Shown: positions 1 to 6,114, counted from the stretch's first letter. The stretch: DNA of 7,218 nt from Actinomycetes bacterium (GCA_023418375.1 JAEZZV010000143.1:1-7218); one strand, 5' to 3'. The notes: a model not told the origin generated them from the sequence alone. Numbers and translations: made by a program.

Positions 1-1526
1 GCCGTCGCACCGCCCGCTGCGGCACCCGCGCTCGCCCCGCTCGCGGCTGCGCCCGAGGCGGCTCCTCCGCTCGCGGTGCCCGCCGACGACGCCGCCCCAC
101 CACCGGTCGAACCAGCGCCACCGCCACCCGCGCCGGAGACACCGGGCCCCTGTGTGGTCGGCTTCGCACCGGCGTTCTGCTGGTTGCCACCGCCGCCCGA
201 GGAATGAGAGCTGCCAGACGGCCCCTCGTTGCCCGCCGGTCCCGGCGGACCGTCGTTGCCGCCACCGTGGCCGGCCGACTGACCTTGATCCGCCGACCGT
301 GAGCCCAGTCGACCGAGCGCCGCGGCGCCCGTGGGGAGCGCCGCCAGAGCACCAGCCGCCAACGCCGCGCCCCCGCCTCCGCCGGACATCGAGCCCACCA
401 TCGGGGTCACGAACCGCATGAGCGCCGGCATCGCGAACAGAGCCAGGATCATCAGCATCAGGCCCGTGAGGACGGCCAGAAGCCCGGTGCCGTCATCGGT
501 GAACACGTTCGTGCCGCTGAGCTGGAACGCCGCCGCGTACACGACGGCAGCGGCCGGCTTGTAGAGGATGAACGCGACGAGCCACGCGACGCACTTCTTG
601 AACCAGGTCCGGCCCATCTCGGTGTTCGTGAACGACGCCGACAGCGGCAGGATCCCGGTCAGGATCACCAGCATCCCGGCCCGGGCGACCATGAGCACGA
701 TCTGAAACGCCGCGGCCAGCATCGCGATCAGTCCCAAGACGATGACCAGCAGCGGGCCCAGACCACCGGCGACCCCGGTCGTCGACAGGGCCAACAGCCC
801 GAGCATGTTCTCCCCGAAGCACGCCGACCCGGGGGCGGTGACGTCGCAACTCAGCGACTCGTTGATGATCCAGATCGAGAACGAGTCCGCAGCCGCGATC
901 AGCAGGTTCCCGACCGTCACGCTCGACCCCGCCACGACCACCAGCGTCAGGAGCCCCTTGACCGTGTCGCGGCCAGGATCAGCGCGCTGCTCCCAGACCA
1001 TCCGCGCGCCGCCGATCATCACCGACAGCACCGCCAGGGCGCCTGTGTACCACCACAGCCGTGACTGCAAGAACGCCGCAGTACCGGTGCCTGCCCTCTC
1101 CGGCGCGGCAGGAAGCAGCGCACCCACGAGGGCCCCGGCACCGGAGATGAGCACCACCGCGCCCAAGACCAGCCCCAGCTTGCCGACCGCGATGACGCCC
1201 TCCCCCGAGCGCATCCGCGTCGCGATGAGCGCCCCGAGCGCGAACAACGAGAGCACCGCGACGGCCAGCCCGGTCCACTTCACGTACCCCAGGACCTCGG
1301 TGATGTTCGCGGTGCCCTCGGCCACGCTGCCGGGGCGAAGCGGCGTGGCCTCTCCGGTCTCCAGGAGGTTCGGAGTGCCGATGTTCACCCACACCGTCCC
1401 CAGCGAAGTGATCGACTTCCCGAAGGCCTCCATCACCGCAGTCGCGAGGGTCTCAAGGGTGCCATCGAGAACGGCGCTGACGCCGTCCCCGAGGCATCCC
1501 GCCATGTTGCCGAGGGAGCACCCCAT
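1..1526 (-). CDS. TrbL/VirB6-like conjugal transfer membrane protein (partial, C-terminus beyond left edge)
   Basis: Probable polytopic inner-membrane channel component of a conjugative type IV secretion system. The visible part is 508 residues and stays open to the left edge. ATG at 1526 shares one base with the stop of the upstream gene (TGATG), so translation is probably coupled. Hydrophobic segments lie at about residues 80-102, 112-137, 156-173, 189-212, 256-281, 283-298, 312-336 and 347-369. The stretch WFKKCVAWLVAFILYKPAA (309-327) is of the kind seen in actinobacterial TrbL proteins, where a Trp/Lys pair precedes an ILxKPAAA helix. From about residue 380 the protein becomes a Gly/Ala/Ser-rich tail of low complexity, common in this family. 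Residues 77-137 resemble the pilin candidate encoded two genes upstream. The TrbL/VirB6 assignment rests on topology, tail composition and operon context; I could not run a profile search. Confidence 0.85.
   Translation of the reverse strand, partial: MGCSLGNMAGCLGDGVSAVLDGTLETLATAVMEAFGKSITSLGTVWVNIGTPNLLETGEATPLRPGSVAEGTANITEVLGYVKWTGLAVAVLSLFALGALIATRMRSGEGVIAVGKLGLVLGAVVLISGAGALVGALLPAAPERAGTGTAAFLQSRLWWYTGALAVLSVMIGGARMVWEQRADPGRDTVKGLLTLVVVAGSSVTVGNLLIAAADSFSIWIINESLSCDVTAPGSACFGENMLGLLALSTTGVAGGLGPLLVIVLGLIAMLAAAFQIVLMVARAGMLVILTGILPLSASFTNTEMGRTWFKKCVAWLVAFILYKPAAAVVYAAAFQLSGTNVFTDDGTGLLAVLTGLMLMILALFAMPALMRFVTPMVGSMSGGGGGAALAAGALAALPTGAAALGRLGSRSADQGQSAGHGGGNDGPPGPAGNEGPSGSSHSSGGGGNQQNAGAKPTTQGPGVSGAGGGGAGSTGGGAASSAGTASGGAASGAAASGASAGAAAGGAT
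1116..1298 (-). other. Pilin-like two-helix hairpin inside the TrbL-like protein
   Basis: This segment encodes residues 77-137 of the TrbL-like protein. It aligns without gaps to residues 38-98 of the separate small pilin candidate (2281-2463). Shared features are KW before the first helix (K83 W84), LAV, GAL, the basic loop with GEG (R106, G108-G110) and VGK (114-116), then VxxIS and LVG in the second helix. Hand count gives 29 identities in 61 positions. In both copies a charged loop separates two hydrophobic helices, as in VirB2 pilins. Common ancestry by duplication is inference; DNA identity is much lower, so any duplication is old. Confidence 0.7.
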
Positions 1527-2260
1527 CACGGACCCCACGTCACATATCCCGCCAGGTTCGGGATCGACGAGAAATCGAAGGGGGTCGCTGTGTCTGCTCG
1601 GATCTTCCAATCCCCGTCATGCCAGGTCAGCTCGTACACGACGGAGAACGTCATCGAGCCGGCTGGTGTCGACCCCTCGCCAGCGAGGTCGATCCGCGCC
1701 GTGGCGCCGTCGTAGGACAGAACACGGAAGCCCCCGATGCGGGCGCGAATGCCTTCTGACGACGAGCCCGTGCCCTCGGTCAGCAGCTCCTCCCTGAACG
1801 GCCCCGGGGCGACGACGTACTCCAGCCACGCCCTGTTCTCTGGAGCGAAGCCCACCGCCAGGGCGTGAGCGGCAGCAAAGAGCGCACCCTCTGGTGATCG
1901 CTGGAAGCAGTACCCGAAGCCTGCGGCCAGATCTGTTGCGCCGGGTCCGGCAGTCGACGACGTCGGATACGCCACTGTGCCGACGTACTGCCAGTCCGCA
2001 GCTGGCGATGTGGTCACCGTGCCGTCCAGCTCCTCGCCTCGTAGACCACAGATGCTCTCGGCGTCTCCCGATGAAGAGCTGGCGGCGGGCGTGGGCGTCG
2101 CCTCCGGCGCCGTCGTGCTCGTCGGATCAGGGTTACGTCCCGCGTTCACGATCGCCAGGACGATGCCGAGCACGACGACCAGTGCGACAACGAGCGCGGC
2201 GGTGATGAATCCGGGGCGTGTGAACGGGCTCGGGGTCTGCTCGGTGCTGTCGATGGACAT
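1526..2260 (-). CDS. Single-pass VirB8-like protein (DUF8175-like), T4SS component
   Basis: A 244-residue protein with a short cytoplasmic N-terminus (1-17), one membrane helix (about 18-39), a Thr/Pro/Ser-rich linker (44-64) and an extracytoplasmic domain (about 70-244). The domain has two cysteines (C71 in SICGLRG and C118 in GYCFQRSP) that could form a disulfide, and ends in a beta-rich stretch (SVVYELTWHDGDWKI, 206-220) suggestive of an NTF2-like fold. This is the architecture of VirB8-type scaffold proteins. From memory it resembles DUF8175 proteins found next to TrbL genes in actinobacterial conjugative elements; that name is unchecked. The ATG at 2260 is 11 nt after the pilin stop. The frame stays open upstream, but that part overlaps the pilin gene and is not protein-like. 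The ribosome-binding site is weak, fitting translational coupling within the operon. Confidence 0.8.
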   Translation of the reverse strand: MSIDSTEQTPSPFTRPGFITAALVVALVVVLGIVLAIVNAGRNPDPTSTTAPEATPTPAASSSSGDAESICGLRGEELDGTVTTSPAADWQYVGTVAYPTSSTAGPGATDLAAGFGYCFQRSPEGALFAAAHALAVGFAPENRAWLEYVVAPGPFREELLTEGTGSSSEGIRARIGGFRVLSYDGATARIDLAGEGSTPAGSMTFSVVYELTWHDGDWKIRADTATPFDFSSIPNLAGYVTWGP

Positions 2261-2271
2261 GGCTGGCTCGC

Positions 2272-2574
2272 TCAGGCGACGAGGAAGCCGACGAGCGAGG
2301 CGGCGGCGGAGATGACGATGACGCCGGCCAGGGCCATGCCGATCTTGCCGACGTGCTCGCCGCCCTCGCCGCGGCGGGAGTTCACGGCCATGAGGGCGCC
2401 GGCGACGATCAGGCCGAGGATGCACACGGCAAGGGCCACCCACTTGCCCCAACCCATGATCGTCACGAAGCCCTCGGTGCCAGGGGGCTGGACCGCGTCG
2501 GGGTTCGGGACCGTGGCCGGCAGGGCGGCCAGGACGTCGCCCGTGGCCGCGATGACGGTGTGCAGCGTGCTCAT
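2272..2574 (-). CDS. Small two-helix membrane protein, VirB2/TrbC-like pilin candidate
   Basis: A 100-residue protein. Residues 1-37 are moderately hydrophobic and contain a Pro-rich patch (LPATVPNPDAVQPPG). Two Ala/Val/Ile-rich helices follow at about 45-64 and 77-99, joined by a basic loop (NSRRGEGGEHVGK, 65-77). Size, helical hairpin and positively charged central loop match VirB2/TrbC pilin subunits, whose loop faces the cytoplasm. There is no clear cleavable signal peptide, unlike classical VirB2. A strong GAGAGGA ribosome-binding site lies 6 nt before the ATG and overlaps the stop of the preceding gene. It sits in the operon between the DUF6668-like gene and the VirB8-like gene. An alternative is a small accessory membrane protein of the channel. 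The pilin role is inference from topology and context. Confidence 0.75.
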   Translation of the reverse strand: MSTLHTVIAATGDVLAALPATVPNPDAVQPPGTEGFVTIMGWGKWVALAVCILGLIVAGALMAVNSRRGEGGEHVGKIGMALAGVIVISAAASLVGFLVA

Positions 2575-2585
2575 GGTGGTTCCTC

Positions 2586-3203
2586 TCAGTGGGTGGCGCC
2601 GGCGGCGCCCGGGTGAAGGAGAGCGGTGAGGTCGTCGACGAGGCGTCGGACGTCGCGCGGCGCGGTGGACAGGTCGGGGTCCTCACCCAGGCGCCACGCC
2701 TCGATCCAGGGGACCGACCAGCTGCGGGGGTAGCCGCCGGCGACGAGCTGGATGAGGTCGCGCAGCGGCCGTGGCAGGCGCCCGGGGGCGTCGGCGACGA
2801 CGACGAGCCCGACGACCTGCACGTGGGGCACGAGTCCGGCGGCCCACTGCATGGCGGCGACCTGGGCGGCGCGCAGGCCACGGGCGTTGGAGCGCACGGT
2901 GACGACCACGGGCGTCGGTGTCGTGGCGGGCGTGCGGGGCCAGCCGTGCTCGGCTGCGGCCCATCGAGGCTCGAGTGCAGCCAGTGAGGTCTCCCCTGCG
3001 CCGCCGTGCGCGCCGAGCCACCACAGGTCGGCCGTGCGGTGGTGGGTCACCGCAGGGAGCTGGTCGGCTGCATCAGGGGCGGGCACGCCGCGCTGCGGTG
3101 TGAGGGGCCCGGTCGAGGCCGGTGTCGGTGTCTGCGTGTAGGCAGGTGCGGTGGTCGGGGCGGCCGCTGGGCGCGACAGCCACGGGTTGGTCTCGTCTGC
3201 CAC
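2586..3203 (-). CDS. DUF6668-like protein with degenerate SIMIBI/ParA-type P-loop
   Basis: First gene of the minus-strand transfer operon, 205 residues. I chose GTG at 3203 because AGGGGG lies 4 nt upstream; upstream extensions run through the promoter region and are Cys/His-rich and unlike the rest. The N-terminus carries an NPWL motif (6-9) followed by a Pro/Thr/Ala-rich linker (11-50). The globular part begins WWLGAHGGAGETSLA (61-75), which mimics the xKGGxGKT P-loop of ParA/MinD-type ATPases but has His66 and Glu71 where the two lysines should be. A hydrophobic strand VVGLVVVADAPG (130-141) resembles the Walker B/switch region. It is therefore probably a cytoplasmic ParA-like fold that does not hydrolyse ATP normally. 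I associate this pattern with DUF6668 from memory; its exact role in transfer is unknown. Confidence 0.75.
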   Translation of the reverse strand: MADETNPWLSRPAAAPTTAPAYTQTPTPASTGPLTPQRGVPAPDAADQLPAVTHHRTADLWWLGAHGGAGETSLAALEPRWAAAEHGWPRTPATTPTPVVVTVRSNARGLRAAQVAAMQWAAGLVPHVQVVGLVVVADAPGRLPRPLRDLIQLVAGGYPRSWSVPWIEAWRLGEDPDLSTAPRDVRRLVDDLTALLHPGAAGATH

Positions 3204-3207
3204 GACG

Positions 3208-3213
3208 CCCCCT
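3208..3213 (-). promoter_or_regulatory. Ribosome-binding site deciding the GTG start at 3203
   Basis: The minus strand reads AGGGGG followed by 4 nt and then GTG. This is the only good Shine-Dalgarno match near the beginning of the DUF6668-like gene, and it argues against the longer upstream starts. Confidence 0.6.
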
Positions 3214-3243
3214 GTCCATAATGGTCGGCGCAGTCCGATTTGC

Positions 3244-3265
3244 ACGCAGTGTAGCGACGCAGTGT
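3244..3265. repeat. 9-bp tandem direct repeat, operator-like
   Basis: ACGCAGTGT occurs at 3244-3252 and again at 3257-3265, with a 13-nt period. A shorter match, CGCAGT, lies at 3229-3234. The two full copies overlap the candidate minus-strand -10 box and spacer. A period of 13 is not a whole helical turn, so a site read as two half-sites on one face is less certain. Confidence 0.5.
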
Positions 3266-3276
3266 GACACGGGCAA
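3248..3276 (-). promoter_or_regulatory. Candidate promoter for the minus-strand transfer operon
   Basis: On the minus strand, TTGCCC (3276-3271, 4 of 6 to the -35 consensus) is followed after exactly 17 nt by TACACT (3253-3248, 4 of 6 to the -10 consensus). The predicted start of transcription near 3241 leaves a leader of roughly 38 nt before the GTG at 3203. The element overlaps both copies of a 9-bp direct repeat, so a bound protein would block it. Confidence 0.45.
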
Positions 3277-3285
3277 GAGGGGAGT

Positions 3286-3298
3286 AGACAATATGTCT
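3286..3298. repeat. Short inverted repeat in the divergent control region
   Basis: AGACA and TGTCT are perfect 5-bp arms around an ATA centre. It lies between the two candidate promoters in the least GC-rich part of the window, a usual setting for a regulator site. Arms this short can arise by chance. Confidence 0.35.
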
Positions 3299-3308
3299 GC
3301 ATGTGATG

Positions 3309-3337
3309 TAGACCGACAGAGCGTGACAACGTATAAC
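3309..3337 (+). promoter_or_regulatory. Candidate promoter for the plus-strand operon
   Basis: TAGACC (3309-3314, 4 of 6 to -35) is followed after 17 nt by TATAAC (3332-3337, 5 of 6 to -10). Transcription would begin near 3344-3346, essentially at the GTG of the HTH gene, which allows a leaderless message. The -10 box lies inside a perfect 6-bp inverted repeat. Confidence 0.55.
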
Positions 3338-3343
3338 TACGTT
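3328..3343. repeat. Perfect inverted repeat overlapping the plus-strand -10 box
   Basis: AACGTA (3328-3333) and TACGTT (3338-3343) are perfect 6-bp arms around TAAC. The repeat covers the TATAAC box and ends 2 nt before the GTG of the HTH gene. This is the position expected for an autorepression operator; the binding protein is not identified. Confidence 0.5.
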
Positions 3344-3345
3344 CC

Positions 3346-3621
3346 GTGCGCTCACCTCAGCGGGTCCGCTTCGTGACCGACAGCCTCGACCGCTTGTTCG
3401 AGGGTCGACGCGAGATGTTGTCGGCCCCGGAGGTCGCTGAGCTGCTCGGGATGACGAAGCAGGGCGTCTACAACTGGCTGCGTGAGGGCGTGATCCCGGG
3501 CTACAAGCTCGGGACCTCGTGGTTCATCTCGCGTGACGAGCTCAAGGAGGCCCTGCGGCGTGGCGCGAACGCGCCACGCGAGCGCTCACAGCGCCCGGAG
3601 AGTGACCACGAGGGGGACTGA
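3346..3621 (+). CDS. Excisionase/MerR-type helix-turn-helix DNA-binding protein
   Basis: A small DNA-binding protein of 91 residues, first in the plus-strand operon. Residues 25-70 form a winged helix-turn-helix of the excisionase/HTH_17 class: LSAPEVAELLGMTKQGVYNW is the helix-turn-helix, and IPGYKLGTSWFISRDEL is the wing and following helix. The C-terminal 20 residues are polar and probably disordered. Start choice is uncertain: GTG at 3346 would suit a leaderless transcript from the TATAAC promoter, GTG at 3373 has a weak AGCGGG upstream, and ATG at 3415 would leave only the domain. It could act as local repressor of the divergent operons or as a recombination directionality factor; the location next to the divergent promoters favours a regulator. 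The stop is 1 nt before the next start. Confidence 0.8.
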   Translation: MRSPQRVRFVTDSLDRLFEGRREMLSAPEVAELLGMTKQGVYNWLREGVIPGYKLGTSWFISRDELKEALRRGANAPRERSQRPESDHEGD

Positions 3622-3622
3622 C

Positions 3623-4171
3623 GTGCAGGCAAGGGCGATAGGGGCAGGCGTCGCCGCACTGGTGGTTCTCGTCCTGGCCGGCTGCGCCGGTCAGGGCGAG
3701 AGCACTGGAACCGACCCGACGACTGACGCCGCAACGGCGACGTCCGGTCCGCTCGACCTTGAGCAGTTCACGCCGGCACCCGAGGGCGCCGTCGATGAGG
3801 ACACCGGGGAGACGCTGGAGCCGCAGCCCGTCGCGACCTGGGACGCGGCCTCACGGGCTGGCGTGGTGGAGGCAGCCCAGGCAGCCATGACCGCGTTCGC
3901 GCGCCCCGGCCTGGAGTTCGAAGCATGGTGGGGTGAGCTCGCACCGCTGCTTACGCAGCAGGGGCAGCAGGACTACGCCTACGTCGACCCTGCGAACGTG
4001 CCGGCCACCACCGTCACCGGCGCCGGATCTCTGGTGGACGACACCAGCGCCTATGCCGCCGGCGTCGAGGTCCCCACCGACGCCGGCGTCTACACGCTGA
4101 CCCTGACGCGGACCGACGCGCACGGTCCCTGGCTCGTGGCCCGCTTCACCCCGCCCGCGCAGGAGCAGTAG
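3623..4171 (+). CDS. Lipoprotein of unknown function, possible NTF2-like domain
   Basis: A 182-residue exported protein. GTG at 3623 was chosen because AGGGGGA lies 5 nt upstream and because it gives a complete lipoprotein signal: basic R4, hydrophobic core to residue 18, lipobox LAGC with the lipidated Cys21. A Thr/Ser/Asp-rich linker (22-70) follows. Residues 75-175 form the folded domain, with helices including AFARPGLEFEAWWGELAPLL (91-110) and a beta-rich end (GVYTLTLTRTDAHGPWLVARF, 155-175) like NTF2-type folds. I do not recognise the family. Its position between an HTH gene and a wall hydrolase gene (2 nt to the next start) suggests an extracytoplasmic accessory of the mating apparatus, perhaps a VirB8-like or exclusion protein. 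That role is inference. Confidence 0.8.
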   Translation: MQARAIGAGVAALVVLVLAGCAGQGESTGTDPTTDAATATSGPLDLEQFTPAPEGAVDEDTGETLEPQPVATWDAASRAGVVEAAQAAMTAFARPGLEFEAWWGELAPLLTQQGQQDYAYVDPANVPATTVTGAGSLVDDTSAYAAGVEVPTDAGVYTLTLTRTDAHGPWLVARFTPPAQEQ

Positions 4172-4173
4172 GC

Positions 4174-5217
4174 GTGGCAGGCAACAACCTGGGAGTGGTC
4201 GCTGCCGTCCTGGCCGTGCCCGCTCTGGCCTTCGGGACCGTCTTCGGGGTGCTCCTGCTCGGTACCGGCGCCCAGGCCACCTGCAACGGCCCGGCGGTAG
4301 GCGTCGACCCGGCCGCAGTCCCGGACACCACGGTGGCCGGGTACGGGCGCGAACAGCTCGTCAACGCCGCGCACATCCTGGCCGCCGGGCAGGCCCTCGA
4401 CCTGGGAGTGCGCGACCAGACCATCGGCGTCATGACCGCGATGGGCGAGTCCTCGCTGCGCGTCATCGATTACGGCGACAGCGCCGGCCCCGACTCCCGC
4501 GGTCTGTTCCAGCAGCGCGACAACGGCGCGTGGGGCTCCTACGCCGATCGGATGGACCCCTTCATCAGCGCCAGCAACTTCTTCAAGGCGATGATGAAGG
4601 TCGAGGGTCGCGACGCGCTCGAGCCGACGATCGTCGCGCACCGCACCCAGCGCAACGCCGACCCGTTCCACTACACGAAGTACTGGGAACCGGCCGTCAT
4701 GGTCGTCGAGGCCCTGGCCGGCACGGACACCGGCCTGGCGCCCGGCGCCACGGATCCCACCTGCGGCGGCGTCGGCGCAGGCGTCCCCGGCCAGGTCAGC
4801 CCCGGAGGTTGGGCGGTGCCCGCCGCGGGGCCCATCACCAGCGGGTACGGCATGCGCTACCACCCGGTCGACAAGGTCATGCGCCTGCACAACGGCACAG
4901 ACCTGGGCGGGGGCGGCTGTGACGGCCCGATCTGGGCTGCGAAGGACGGTGTGGTGACCTTCACCGGCTTCGACCGCCAGGGCAACGGCACCATCACCAT
5001 CGACCACGGCGGCGGCATCCAGACGTCCTACCTGCACATGTACGCCTCGGGCATCCTCGCCCGCGAAGGCGACCAGGTCACCGCGGGCCAGCAGATCGCG
5101 CGCGTCGGCAACTCCGGCAAGTCCAAGGGTTGTCACCTGCACTTCAACGTCCGCGTCAACGGCTCCACCACCGACCCCGTGCCCTTCATGGCCGCGGCCG
5201 GTGCACCGCTCGGCTAG
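4174..5217 (+). CDS. Bifunctional wall hydrolase: lysozyme-like domain plus M23 endopeptidase
   Basis: A 347-residue exported peptidoglycan hydrolase, serving the role VirB1-type enzymes have in conjugation. GTG at 4174 is preceded by AGGAG at 8 nt. A membrane anchor or uncleaved signal covers residues 6-30. A lysozyme/transglycosylase-like domain covers about 55-180, with candidate catalytic Glu92 in AMGESSL and the GLFQQR motif (110-115). After a Gly/Pro-rich linker (185-212) comes an M23 LytM-type zinc peptidase domain (about 213-340). Zinc ligands by family pattern are His239 and Asp243 (HNGTD) and His323 (HLH), with His288 (YLHM) and His321 as catalytic histidines; all are present. Cys37, Cys197, Cys249 and Cys320 could form disulfides. 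It is tightly spaced in the operon (2 nt before, 16 nt after). Confidence 0.93.
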   Translation: MAGNNLGVVAAVLAVPALAFGTVFGVLLLGTGAQATCNGPAVGVDPAAVPDTTVAGYGREQLVNAAHILAAGQALDLGVRDQTIGVMTAMGESSLRVIDYGDSAGPDSRGLFQQRDNGAWGSYADRMDPFISASNFFKAMMKVEGRDALEPTIVAHRTQRNADPFHYTKYWEPAVMVVEALAGTDTGLAPGATDPTCGGVGAGVPGQVSPGGWAVPAAGPITSGYGMRYHPVDKVMRLHNGTDLGGGGCDGPIWAAKDGVVTFTGFDRQGNGTITIDHGGGIQTSYLHMYASGILAREGDQVTAGQQIARVGNSGKSKGCHLHFNVRVNGSTTDPVPFMAAAGAPLG

Positions 5218-5220
5218 TGC

Positions 5221-5226
5221 GAGGAG
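5221..5226 (+). promoter_or_regulatory. Ribosome-binding site deciding the ATG start at 5234
   Basis: GAGGAG lies 7 nt before ATG 5234, a near-ideal Shine-Dalgarno. It excludes the in-frame ATG at 5201, which would overlap the end of the hydrolase gene. Confidence 0.65.
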
Positions 5227-5233
5227 AACCACC

Positions 5234-6070
5234 ATGAGCACCGACAGGGGGAACAACGGTGGCACCCACACCCTCGAGCACCAACGCGTAGCGACCTGGC
5301 CCAGGGTCACCGCGACCGTCCACCCCGAGGGACACGGCACCCTCACCATCAACGGCACCGAACGGCCCTGCGCCGCACCCTCGGTCGACGAGCTGCGCAC
5401 CGGCGTGATCGCCCGCACCGCCACCCTCGCGCGACGACTGCACCGCCCCGTCCGCCTGACCGTCACCGACGGCGACGCCACCTGGCCACTGGCCGTCCGC
5501 CCCGACGGAGTCGTGCAACTCCTCGACCAGTCCGGCACCATCGCGCCAGCCCACGACCTTGTGCCCCACGAAGGCCGCTGCCGCACCTGCCGACACCTGC
5601 AGCCCGTCACCACCGCGACCTGCACTCAGTGCGGCACCGACGAGCCCCACCGCGTCGAGACCGACCCCGTGCGGGCCCGCGACATCGTGCCCGACGCCGT
5701 CGCAGTACTCGATGCCCTCCCGGACCTGCCCGCCACTCCCCCAGCCACCGTGCGCACGCTGCACCTGCGGTTCTCCACCCAGCCGGACATCGAGACCACG
5801 GAGAACGTCGCGCTCGGACGCAACCCCGAGCCCGTCGGCGGGCGCCGCCCCATCAAGGTCACCAGCCCCGAACGCATGCTCTCGCGCACCCACGTCCTCA
5901 TCGACGTCGACGACCGCGGCCGCATCATCGTGACCGACCAGAACTCCGGCAACGGCACCGAAGCCCAGACCCAACCCCCCATGCGCCTGGTCCCCGGCAC
6001 CCCCTACGTGGTCCACGACGGCACGACGCTGTTGCTCGGCGACGTCGCCGTCCTGGTCAAGCTGGTGTGA
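5234..6070 (+). CDS. Zinc-ribbon and FHA domain protein
   Basis: A 278-residue, apparently cytoplasmic protein with no signal peptide or membrane segment. The N-terminal part (about 15-105) is beta-rich and of a type I cannot name. A four-cysteine zinc ribbon follows (C116, C119, C130, C133: CRTC and CTQC). The C-terminal part (about 172-278) is an FHA domain with the expected phosphothreonine-binding residues: GR (195-196), SRTH (217-220) and NSGNGT (237-242). FHA domains read phosphothreonine made by Ser/Thr kinases, but no kinase is encoded in this window. As last gene of the operon with the lipoprotein and the hydrolase, it may link host kinase signalling to assembly or timing of the transfer machine; that is inference. 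Domain calls are firm from motifs. Confidence 0.9.
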   Translation: MSTDRGNNGGTHTLEHQRVATWPRVTATVHPEGHGTLTINGTERPCAAPSVDELRTGVIARTATLARRLHRPVRLTVTDGDATWPLAVRPDGVVQLLDQSGTIAPAHDLVPHEGRCRTCRHLQPVTTATCTQCGTDEPHRVETDPVRARDIVPDAVAVLDALPDLPATPPATVRTLHLRFSTQPDIETTENVALGRNPEPVGGRRPIKVTSPERMLSRTHVLIDVDDRGRIIVTDQNSGNGTEAQTQPPMRLVPGTPYVVHDGTTLLLGDVAVLVKLV

Positions 6071-6114
6071 TGTGCACGGCGTGTCCGGCGCGCATCTCCC
6101 CGTGGCGTCCATGT

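Noticed and set aside
1..280. Gly/Ala/Ser-coding low-complexity DNA as a possible repeat array
   Set aside because: It stays in frame as the tail of the TrbL-like protein and has no regular repeat unit; such tails are usual in this family.
742..1797. Open frame (351 codons) on the plus strand across the TrbL-like and VirB8-like genes
   Set aside because: Its translation is Ser/Pro/Arg-rich without domains; the minus-strand frame gives clear membrane helices and continues to the edge.
2261..2881. N-terminal extension of the VirB8-like gene up to 2881
   Set aside because: The frame is open, but it overlaps the pilin and DUF6668-like genes completely and yields Pro/Arg/His-rich sequence. The ATG at 2260 directly precedes the membrane helix.
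4090..5625. Long open frame (511 codons) on the minus strand opposite the hydrolase and FHA genes
   Set aside because: It is a by-product of high GC. The opposite strand holds clear domain motifs and good ribosome-binding sites, while this frame gives low-complexity, unrecognisable protein.
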